From Mangifera indica (Eukaryota; Streptophyta; Magnoliopsida; Sapindales; Anacardiaceae), in assembly GCF_011075055.1 (NCBI RefSeq), contig NC_058140.1:14571945-14635944 (forward strand): a stretch of DNA of 64,000 bases. The letters run 5' to 3'. Positions 1 through 10,188 of this stretch are shown in pieces; within the stretch, counting starts at the first letter, position 1; the number at the start of each line of letters is the position of its first letter. Under the pieces are notes generated by a model. It had not been told where the DNA came from. It worked only from the letters and a program-made list of their open reading frames with translations, and made no database searches. The position numbers were made by a program, and so were the translations under genes.

Positions 1-1667
1 GTCCAATTCAACTGGGACAACTTCACGGGCTAGACATTGACCCACAATCCTCACGTCCAACTCAATTATTGATAAATTATTAATACAAATTATATGTATT
101 TATTTTAGACATATATATACACATATTTATATATTTTATCATAAAATTATTGATAAATTATGAATAAAATAAGATTCAATTATAAGATAATATATATAAT
201 AGTATTTATAAATTATATGCAAATATTTGATAACGGTGTCATTGATTTCAATATTGACATAATTAATACTATATTACACCGATTATTAGATGTTACAGCC
301 AATATATTTGACTTCAATTCTATCCCATAAGTAAAACAAATCCGACAAAAAAAATCTCCAAATCTTAGAAATGTTGGCGCGATTGAAAGCACAAACTGTC
401 CTCCTTAAACAGTAAATTTTGACTTAAGTTAAAAAGATCAAAAACAAAGAAATTGCAGAAGAAAACAAAAATGAGCTGGATATGAAAAGAAAAGAAGACG
501 TGGGTGGAGACTAGGCCATGAAAATGGACCACTCAAATGGTAGCCACCTGGGAGCGTCCAACTTTTCTTTTTTTTTTTTTTTTAAATTTTTAGATTGAAA
601 AGTAGAAATAAGCAGTTGCCTTCAATTGAAAGTAGGATGATTTTTATTAATTATTTAATATTTTAAATTTCAGAGTTACTGGAAAGTTCAATAAATAAAA
701 ATTAAAAAAATGAAATACGGGCTGGGGTTAATGTCTACGTGGCAACTCTGGCGGTAATCCGCACGGTCGGTCGCTTCATCTAGTACAGCGTCCGTACCAT
801 GTAATTTTACTATAACGACAATGTGATGTAATCGTGTTAACGGGTCCCACTGCTACATCCCACGTGGCTTACGATTGCATTGCACGAGATATTTATTTAT
901 TTATTATGATAAATAAATACGCAATCAAATGGGACAATGAAGATAATCATGATTTTAGAAATAGAAGCACAGCGAGAAAGGAGAGAGTTGGTTAAGCAAA
1001 TTGGTCAAAAATAGGAACTGTGAAAGAATGGGCCCATCCCATATGAGCTGGATAGAGAGCCATAGGAAAGGCATCTTTCAATTAGTGATGAGAGAAAGAG
1101 AGATTGCCCAATTTGTATATCTTCCCTCTTCATTCCCACTTTGATGGCTTTTAATTAATTATTTAATTCCAACACATGCTCACCCTTCACTTGCCCTTTT
1201 TCAATTTGCATTTACTTCATCTCAATTTGTTCAATACAAGAAGCTACCTTTCTACACCACATTGATTTCTATCATCAATTATTATTATTGGTAGCATTTT
1301 CTCTTCTAAATTAATTTCTTAAAATTTATAAAATAAAAAGACTATTCACAGATATGATAACGAGACAAAAATAAGTTTAATATTTTAATTCATATCCTTA
1401 TTTTTATAAGAGAAACTAATTTTATTTTTGTCTTATTTTCAAAAAAGAAATGATGGAGAATTTTAGTCTCTTTTTGTGAAAATTTCTCGTACCTTTATCT
1501 CTTTGTCCTTCTTAGAAATATTATAAAATATATATAAAGTATTAAGATAAATTTATAATAATTTAAAATTTTTAAAGATAATTAAATATATAAAGATTTT
1601 AAAAATATATAAGAAAGAAAGAGAATTAAAAAAGAAAACCTTTTTTCTATTTTAAAAGGGATGAATT
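1..1667. other. Intergenic, AT-rich, no gene seen
   Basis: I see no coding exon, RNA gene or intact mobile element here. The stretch is AT-rich, with long A/T runs and a few islands of ordinary composition, for example 720-860 with several ACGT-containing words. It lies upstream of the LTR cluster. A distal regulatory role cannot be judged from sequence alone. Confidence 0.5.
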
Positions 1668-2152
1668 TGTTATAAACAGCCCAACAGATAAGCCCGCACG
1701 GTTTTGTTCCTAAAACACGTCTCTTGGGTAAAGGGCTTCTGGCCCCTGTTTATATACAAACTCAGTAGACTACACGAGAGTGATGTGAGACTTCAGGTCA
1801 CAACACACCCCCCCCCCCCCCAATCGCGAATCGTGCTGATAACGTGTTATAAACAGCCCAACAGATATTGTCCGCTTTGGGCTTTAAGCCCGCATGGTTT
1901 TGTTCCTAAAACGCGTCTCTTGGGTAAAGGGCTTCTGGCCCTTGTTTATATACAAACTCAGTAGACACCCCCCATCGCGAATCGCGCTGATAACGTGTTA
2001 TAAACAGTCCAACAGATGTTATCCGTTTTGGGTTTCAAGCCCGTATGGTTTTATTCCTAAAATGCGTCTCTTGGGTAAAAGGCTTCTGACCCCTGTTTAT
2101 ATACAAACTCAGTAGACTGCACGAGAGCGATGTGAGACTTCAGGTCACAACA
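1668..2152 (-). mobile_element. Tandem TRIM-type LTR cluster (three LTRs, two tiny internal domains)
   Basis: Three related copies lie head to tail: 1668-1805, 1845-1966 and 1996-2152. Read on the minus strand, a complete copy begins TGTTGTGACC and ends in TATAACA, so it has TG...CA ends as LTRs do. After each LTR end the minus strand reads CGTTATCAGCACG or a near copy. This resembles the plant primer-binding site TGGTATCAGAGC (complement of initiator tRNA-Met). It is followed by a G tract that could act as polypurine tract, then the next LTR. The internal parts are only 39 and 29 bp. Copy 1 lacks about 20 bp (the TATTGTCCGCTTTGGGCTTT part) and copy 2 lacks its 5' end (minus-strand sense). 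There is no coding capacity. The TRIM assignment is inferred from structure; a clear target duplication was not found. Confidence 0.7.
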
Positions 2153-3359
2153 AAATTAAAGATTTGATTTTACAAACTGATATATATATTTAAAGAACCC
2201 GTGAAGCGTCATTATACTAAGTAGATAGATATAGCTTAGGTACAATTATAAAGAAGAAAATCACAAGGACTTCCAATTTAATGGCATATGGTAGGTACAA
2301 ACCCTAATTGCCTGACCAAAAAGGCTATAGATGTAATGTGAGTTACGGATGGTGATGGTGCGATTGAAGCTTGATATTGAAAACCCCTAAAAATATAAAT
2401 TAAACATCGGAAATAGTACCAAAGAGAAGTAATTATAAATATTCAGTTCAAAAGAGAATTTTGGTTGAAGTGCGTGTGCATGCACGTGCAAACATGTGTG
2501 TGAAAATATGTGGAAGAGGCCGCACGTGCCCACATGTGTGCGTGATTTTCTTCAAAAGTTGAGCAGTAAAATGTGATGGCATGTGGGAACCTAGTCAACT
2601 TGTATGGCCATTTCTCCCCTTTCCCCAAGGCAACTCACCCAAATGCATAGAAATATTTATGTAGGTGTAGGGCATTAAATTTAAAATAATAAATTATTAT
2701 GAAAATTAGCCCTATACCTATATTTCACAGTAAAATTAAATGATCACATCAAATAAAACTGTTTTTCTCCCAAAATTATTAACCCATCTCAACAAATTAA
2801 AAAGGTTTAACTTCCCATGCCTAAATTTGGGTAAACACCCCACAGGCTATATAATAGAAAGAAGATACATAAAAAAGGGAAAAAAGATACAATAAATACA
2901 TAAACGAGTACTAGATTTGTCTGCAGAGAGACATTACATCTCGGCGGGCTTGTTAGTTCAATAATATTTTTCAATTTAAGAGAGGACCGCCGAAATTTAC
3001 ATAAACTCCCCAACTAAAAACAACAATATTAATCAAAAGAAAGCAATGAAATGTCACCTAAAAACGAAGAAGCATGGGAGAGAGAGAAATAGAAATTGCA
3101 TTACTGCAGAAAAGAGATATGTGTCCATATTCTTAGGAAGGGAAAATTGGACGTGTGCCCGGTTTTGTTAAGAGGGTACACTGTGCCTCGCTGTCTCGCA
3201 TGTGAAGAAGTTGTGGCTTTCTCTTCTCTCTCTTACATGCATCCACTATAATCTTCAAACCCCAGCTCCCATTTTTCTCCATTCTTAATTTCCTATCTAT
3301 CTTCCTCTTTTTACTCTGAACAATTTTTTTTTTTTATTTACTCTTTTCTTATTACCAAA
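2153..3359. other. Upstream region of SOFL
   Basis: No gene is visible. The last 150 bases before the SOFL start codon are rich in CT runs (about 3215-3350) and end in a poly-T tract, the usual look of a plant 5' leader. The G-box pair is listed separately. A transcription start cannot be fixed from the sequence. Confidence 0.45.
2483..2528. promoter_or_regulatory. Pair of G-boxes upstream of SOFL
   Basis: Two perfect CACGTG hexamers occur at 2483-2488 and 2523-2528, with start positions exactly 40 bp apart. The first is inside the palindrome TGCACGTGCA. They sit about 0.85 kb upstream of the SOFL start codon in a stretch of alternating purine and pyrimidine. G-boxes bind bZIP and bHLH factors in light and hormone responses; a link to SOFL is inference only. 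Confidence 0.35.
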
Positions 3360-4154
3360 ATGAACGTTTTGGCTTCAGAATGCACTAGTGGGTGTGAGTC
3401 AGGGTGGACTCTTTACTTGGAGCAGTCTAATCTTGCTTCGCATAGAAATGCTAATAAGTTTGCCAATGGTAAGGCCGGCTTTTGTGAGCAAAATTTTCAA
3501 CATTGTGATGATGAAGAGGAGGATTTATCTATGGTTTCTGATGCGTCTTCTGGACCTCCAACTTTCCATGAAGATGAAGTGTGTTTCAATGATGTTGATA
3601 GATACCAGCTGCAATACCCTCCTTTCAAAGCTGCTACTCCACAAGCAGCCAATGGTAGTGGGAAAATAAGGCTGAAAAAGAAGGAAAAAAGAAGCCGCCG
3701 TGACAAAGAACAACTCCTGCCTTCTTTTCTTGACGACACTGCTAGTTCTCCTGTCATAAGCTTCTCCTCCAAGGTAATTTTTCTTCACATTTATAGCATG
3801 ATTTAGGCAATGCGAGATCATTAAGTGTTTCATTTTACTTGGGTTTTTCATGAGTTCTTAATCTTTTACTTGCAGAATAATTTTTCTGCTCTCAACAACA
3901 ACCAGACCTCAATGGAGAGTGTGTTAGATTATTCTCAAGGATACTCTGCAACTCACTTTCAGGTATAATTTTTATGGCTGGTTTAATTTGTTCTAATATT
4001 TAGTTGTTTGTTTGCAAAGAGTGTGAATGTCAATAACCACTGAGTTAATTTCTTGCAGGGGAGATCTGCATTTCAAGATCCTTTTGGTTTCTTGCAATCT
4101 TCTAACTCTGGAAACCATGTTCAAAATAACCAGTTGAGTAAATTTTTTTCATAG
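3360..4154 (+). CDS. SOB FIVE-LIKE (SOFL) protein, 3 exons
   Basis: Coding exons are 3360-3773, 3876-3962 and 4059-4154, all joined in phase 0, giving about 198 residues. The N-terminus carries ECTSGCESGWTLYLEQ (about residues 7-22), the first SOFL signature. The second, SMVSDASSGPPTFHED, lies near residues 58-73. A basic run (KIRLKKKEKRSRRDKE) near residue 105 could be a nuclear localisation signal. The end keeps a conserved-looking FQDPFGFLQSS. In Arabidopsis, SOB5 and SOFL1/2 act redundantly to raise active cytokinin levels; their biochemical role is unclear. The start is the first ATG after a CT-rich leader. The 3' end is uncertain: exon 3 can read into a stop at 4152, or splice from a GTAAAT donor at 4139 to an acceptor near 4247, changing only the last few residues. 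Confidence 0.85.
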
Positions 4155-7100
4155 TCTGACAATGCATCAAATTCAAAATTTGAATCTTTAAGTTACTATA
4201 TTCAATGATGGTCATCCCACTGAGAGTTTAAATATTTGAATTTACAGGTGGTTATAAGGGGTAATTAAGAGGAATGATGAAGAGATGAGATAAGGTGACT
4301 TCCATCAGTTTTCCTGCAGAAATGTTGCTGTAGAAGTTGCACTAAAAATGAAAAAGCAAATGGATCTCATCATATTAAGAGGATCTTGTTGCTTTCTCTT
4401 TTCCTATTTTCAAGTTTTCCTAATTTTACCTGTCAATCCAGTGGGAAACAACCAACCTGAGAGCAAAAGTTGGAAATAAATTTCTTGTTTTCAAAATTCA
4501 ATTATCTTGTCAAGGAATAGTGGGTGCAAATGAGCTTAATTTTGTCCTTTAGGCCGCCTCTTGTGGAATTATGCAGAGTCCTTGAATTTAATGGAGCCCC
4601 ATCCCCTCTTTATATCACCACCACTTGCTTTCTCTCCCATTCTTATCAGCCAAATGCAATCCACAAATAAAGTCAAGGAGCAAACCAATAATATATAAGC
4701 AACTAATGCATAATTCAATTAACTTAATCGTTCAGTAATGCACATGAAGAAATGCCGATAATTCTTTTCACAATTCTTTTAAGTCTATTATAACTCCAAT
4801 TATTTTATTAAAGTAAGGGACAAATGCAAGTACTTTCATACACTTGTTTGGTGGATTTTCACTAGAATATAAATCAGATCCAAATGCATATCTGATAATT
4901 GATTAGGCGGGATTTGCTCAAATCTATTATGGAAGTGAAAAGTTTGATAAGTAGAAGCAATACAACCAATAAGGATAAGACCTTAATGTCTCTGACTATC
5001 CTCACAAAGCTCTATCCACATTGAAACTTCATATTTTTCTCATAATGCATCACAAATCAAACAGCAAATGCAAAAAAAAAATGAGACAAGATGATGGGAA
5101 ATATAATGGGTTATTATGGGCAGTGAGATCAGAGTTCAGAGAAGAGTGAAGGAAATGACAAACACAATGTTGGAATATTTCATTTGCATCTCCATGACCC
5201 TTTTTTGAAGCCCAGAAGATCCTGCCTGTGATCTTCCTGACCCAATGGAACATGCTCCATTTAATTTAATATATACTTTTTATCTCATCTGTAAGGATCA
5301 TACATTTAACCTTTTTTTATACCATTTGTTTATACAATTTTGCTCCCTCCAACCCTGTCTGCTTTGTAGCTTTCATTGAACTTGATGTCATCCACAATTA
5401 TATGTCTTCCCTTCATTTCTTTATTGATGTAACTATTCCTTGTCATCTTCTCATTAACATTATATTATGGAAAAAGTTGCAAAAGATAAAAAAGAAAAGA
5501 TACAAGTTGGAATTTAGGATGTCAAAGTTCTGAGCTATACTACTCACATGTTCTTTTTGATTTCTTTATATATTTCCCTCATGCTATGGGAGTCTTCCTT
5601 GTAGTCAAAAAATTACAAACAAAGGAAGAGAAAAAAATAATGATAAACAAAACAAGAACCTTTTGGATAAGGATCTAATTCAAGTATGGGATAAACATCT
5701 ATGTTGTTCCAACCACCACCAAAACAAGAGACTTCATTTTTCTTCTGTAACTTACAGAGGGGAAAGGAATGGCTTTCTTGTTTCTTACATTTAACTCAAT
5801 TCTATTCCTGTCTCCATGCCCTTTTCGCTTCACCTCTGTTTCCATTTTTCATGACACCACTCACTATTCTCTCCCTGTGCTTTCATCATCTTCACATTCA
5901 TTACTCCTTTTCTATCAATTAATTTTTCTTTCCGGATTGTTCTTCATTTTAAAGTATTGAAGAGTGTGAGACTGACAACAAATTTATTCATCAACTTACA
6001 TAATTTAATTTGCTTAAAGTCGGTACACCAAGATAAAAGATGAAGGAATTGTTTAAACTGGTCAAACTTCTCAAAGAATTTAATAGGAATTGATCTTATG
6101 GTTTTACTAAAATAATATTTTCTTAAATTCCTATGGAAAACTTCAAAGAAACTAAGAGAAAAATATGGCTTAAACCTGCCTGAAAATTTGACTGGATTTT
6201 ACAGCAATTTCACCATAAAAGGAATTAACCTTGTTTTAAGCATATTTTGCTAAAAAAAGATTGCGGGGAGATTTCCTTACTTGATCAACTCTCCCCTGTT
6301 TTAACTTCATCATGAATTTATAATAGAGTCATGTATTGATCACTTTAAATTATAATATTGACGCCTCTTTTTGTTTGCAGTTAGATATATATACTATCAA
6401 ACTTGAAAGAAACTACTACTGATCACAGGCATTAATTTTCCACCAGCATTAACCTAATTGCGTAGCATCTGCTCCCTCATTTGTGTACAAATTTGTTAGA
6501 CTTTCACCTTAGAAAATGGCAACGGGTTTCTTGTAACCATGTTGCAATTGAGAGAAGATAAGGGCTGATAGATGGGCTCAAGTGTTATTGGACAATAACA
6601 CAATAGTAATTGAGCTGAAAAAGGAAGCTTGGACTTAGAGACCCAAAGAGCAAGTGAAATGATCCAAGTTGAGGTTGGAGTCGGAGGAGGTTGAAAGATA
6701 GGGTCGTATTGGGGGGTATAGAGGAACATTCCAGCTTCATCATCTTATAGAATTCAAAGTAAGCCAACTTGGCTCAAGCTTTACAAAATAGAACGAGGGG
6801 AATTTGCTTGTTGAAGGGAACCGGTATTGTTAACTTCCTGTTATTTAATAATTAGGGTAATTATCATTGGAATGAAGTAGTGTTTTAAAAATTGGATAGA
6901 ACCGATTGGCTCAACTGATTCAACTAAGAAACAGTCTATAATCCAGTCTGATTTTCATATAATGTTGACTACAATCTTGAAGACACTGAGTTATCGGGGA
7001 GAGAAGCAAGATGAAAGCAACTCAAGAGGCCGACTCCGAATGGTAAGTTGACTAAAATCTTGACGACACTATGAGTTTGATGTTCCACGCTTCAATGGTT

Positions 7101-7818
7101 AATGACTGGATTTATAAGGTTGAGAAGTTCTTTAACCAGGTTAACAAAGAAATTCAGAAGAAAAGTATTAAATAGGACAGTTCTGATGTGAAATCTATTA
7201 TATCTATAAATTCAAAATTTAAAATGATTTTAATTATTAAGAAAGAAATTTAATCCCTTTGTGGAGCCGAACTGAGCCCACTTAGGATCTTAAAAAACTG
7301 TATTTCATCCTTCAGATTTCTTCTTCTGTCTTAGGAAATGCTTAATTTTTCTTATTAAATTAAATAATAGGAAGAAATATTGTTAATGTTAAAGGTAAGG
7401 GAAAAGGGAAACCCAGAACCCCTTCTTCTCTAACCACCTCAGCAATTTTTGACACCATAAGCAAAGCTAATTGGTATTTCTTTTGAAAATTTTAACATCA
7501 TTACTGAGAATTCTATAGTTTTCGTTTTTATACATCAATTAGATGCCTTCCTTCACTCGATAATCTTCTATTTTCTTCATATGATTGATTTGTCACCCAT
7601 GCAAATGACCCTTAACTCCTATGATTCAGGAAAACTCGTTATCTTGTTTAAAGAAAAAGCAATTGAGGTCAATCTTTTTTTAATTTTGACAGTAAAAAGA
7701 GGTTAAATAAATAAAATTTCTACTTACTCATATATATGAACTTCATACATAGTTGCATAAATTTATTATAAATTTGCAATAACAACTAGCTAAAGAAAAA
7801 TTTGGAAGACAATGTTAA
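4155..7818. other. Intergenic region between SOFL and the PsaN-like gene
   Basis: No convincing exon was found on either strand. About 4155-4650 is probably SOFL 3' UTR and downstream sequence. Segments at 6880-6990 and 7255-7300 contain degraded GAACCGATT / GCTCAACTG words common in dispersed plant repeats, but no ends could be defined. A short inverted repeat (GAAGATC...GATCTTC) near 5215-5240 is too small to call. A non-coding transcript cannot be excluded. Confidence 0.4.
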
Positions 7819-8477
7819 TTATTTGTTAGTCTTAAGCCAATCAAGAATACCCTTCTCTGATTCAGAGAGCTCCCGGTCCTCCTTGGCTTTCAAAGACCCT
7901 TCTATAAATTCAAAGTAATCTTTGTAATTCCGCTTGTAATAGCTGTCCAATCTCTGCCAATAAAGATAACTCAGTGAACAAATAAATATCAGAAAAATGC
8001 CTTACTGGTCTAAACTTAAAAGTTTTCTTTTGATATATTACAAGAAGTTTATCCCTAATGAAAAAAGGAGGATAATGTAAAGGTTTTACCTCCTTGTCAT
8101 TCTTTGCCTTGTTTTCCTCCGATTTCTTCAAATATTCTGATAAAATTAGCAATAGAAATTACACACATTTCTGCTGAAAAGAAAGTAACACAGGCGACAA
8201 AGAAATCGAGGAAGAAGGGAAATAGTGAAGTACTTTTGAGAAACTCAGTGGTTGAATCCTTAACTTGAGGAGTAGCTGCTACAGTGGATACAAGTATCCC
8301 TCTTCTTCCTATATCTATATCACTGACTGGTGTTTTTGCTTTTGGATTTGTTCTTCTTGAAGAGGTTGGAGGTGAGGTTGATTCTCTTCTACTGGGAATT
8401 GCTTGGACATTTAAGGAAGCATATTTGTTGACTGTCACAGTTAAAGCCATCAAAATACTCTGCCCTATTGAACTCAT
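7819..8477 (-). CDS. Small chloroplast-targeted protein, PSI subunit N-like, 3 exons
   Basis: Minus-strand exons are 8234-8477, 8090-8136 and 7819-7953, giving 141 residues. The first ~57 residues are rich in Ser, Thr and Arg with few acidic residues, as in a chloroplast transit peptide. They are followed by a twin-arginine motif (GRRG, residues 57-60) and the short hydrophobic ILVSTVAATP, as in a Tat-type thylakoid-lumen signal. The mature part is charged and Tyr-rich: YLKKSEENKAKNDKERLD, then KRNYKDYFEF and a C-terminal ILDWLKTNK. The YLxKSxxNKxxNDKxRL segment resembles the start of mature PsaN (photosystem I subunit N, lumenal). The Cys-rich rest of true PsaN is missing, so this is a relative, not PsaN. 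I recall At1g49975 being annotated this way. The first in-frame ATG is at 8477. Confidence 0.7.
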
Positions 8478-10188
8478 CAATAACCATTACACTTCAAGCT
8501 TTCTCTCTGGAGTTGGAGTTGGCTATGGTTATGGGACTGGAATGGCCAGAGCCACTAGTTTTCTTACAGAATGTGGATGATGATATGATAATTTTTTTCA
8601 TTTTTATTCCCTTTTCTTGCCTTATCCTCAATATTTGCATCAATTGTATTTTACCATTAAATAGTTTTAATATATTTTTGGATTAAAAATATATATTTTA
8701 TTTGTTGTATTAAACACATATTAAATAATTGTATTATACATGGTGATTTTTTATTTTTTCAGACAAAAAAACAAAGTATTATCATTATATATGAAAATAT
8801 AAAACTCAACTTAAATAGTAACAAGTTACAATCATTTTCCTCCAAAATCGAAAACCTTTAAGAATCCTATTATTATTATTATTATTTAATTGTTATTTTG
8901 CGCCATCAATTTATCATTTTACCTTTCAATTTGTTAATATCAAAACATGACAATTCACATCAATAACTCAATCAAGTCAAAAAAATTATTTTTTTACTAG
9001 ATTTATATCAGAAAAATCTTACAATGGTATAAGGGTTTTCACTGTTTCCATCGCCAAAAAAAAAAAACTTGAATTGAAAAATATTGATATGACAAATCCT
9101 ACTTTTGTCTCTATCATTAGACATTACAACTTAAACTCCATCCATTTCTTACAAAAAAAAAAATAATAATATAAGCCTGATTAATCCTGGCTATGTGTTT
9201 GAAATTTTAGTTTGAATCTTGGCTATGTTATATATTTGAAAATTCTTAACCAATGTATTGTGTTTGAGAGCTTTGAGACTATAATTCTAATCTCTCTTAT
9301 GTGTTATGTTTATATTATATATAATAGTCGATTAATTATTTTATATTTGAAATGTTATATTTATTTTAACTAAAAATCTACGAGAATGGTTAAATTTAGG
9401 ATTGATAATTCTATAATTTTTTAAACATATTATTAACGATATTCCATAAACCAGCTTGTGGGTGCATGCTAGGCTCTAGGATTGCAAAGGCGTGAATAAA
9501 AATCCGTGCGAAAGTGATACCCAAGAGAGAAAAAACACGTTCTAAAATCTTCATCTCTCTACTGAAATTTCGCTGCAGTGGACTTAGATCATTCATGATA
9601 GACCTAGTTAAATTATGCTGTGCTTTCTTGGGTTGTATTTGCTTTCTTGTGCTGTTATTTGACATCCTTTATGGCATCTTGCATCTGTTTTGTTGCAATA
9701 ATTCACCACCTGCAACAACTCTTGAAACCATTCAGCCGCAAAGCACAAATTTTTAGCCGCATAAACCACGGCCTTTGCCACAAATAATCTGAAATTATTG
9801 AGCCACATAAACCAAACATTTTCAGCCGAAAATGAAGATAATCTGATTATAATAATTATGATTCATTGGTGTACGGGACTCTAATTTATCCAAATATCAT
9901 AGAAATTTCAGTTTTCCTACCATAATAGAGATTACATTCTCTTACAAGAAATTTCAGATTGAAAATTTTCCATGATCTTTGAGCATATGTTTAATTTTAC
10001 AAAATGTATGCACTATTAAAATCTGGAAAAGCAGACATCAAATGTTCCTGCATTCAGAGCATATGATGTATATTATTCATAAACACGGCATGAAAATTCA
10101 AGTTTTAGAAAGTTGCATTCCTGTAAAAAGATACAACACAACTTAATTCCAGTAACTGACTTCTTTAACAATATAGTATCACCATCTT
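8478..10188. other. Intergenic region, no gene seen
   Basis: The first ~150 bases contain the promoter of the minus-strand PsaN-like gene. The rest is AT-rich with homopolymer runs, an ATT microsatellite at about 8869-8887, and at 9728-9835 several copies of CAGCCGCA / GAGCCACATAAACCA-like words that suggest a decayed repeat. The part just below 10189 is 3' UTR of the MRS2-like gene. No intact element or RNA gene is recognisable. Confidence 0.4.

Noticed and set aside
5185..5250. Possible microRNA hairpin (GAAGATC...GATCTTC)
   Set aside because: The stem is only 7 bp and no known miRNA sequence is recognisable.
8284..8580. 98-codon open frame on the plus strand
   Set aside because: It is the antisense of exon 1 of the PsaN-like gene, which has matching exons, motifs and splice sites on the minus strand.
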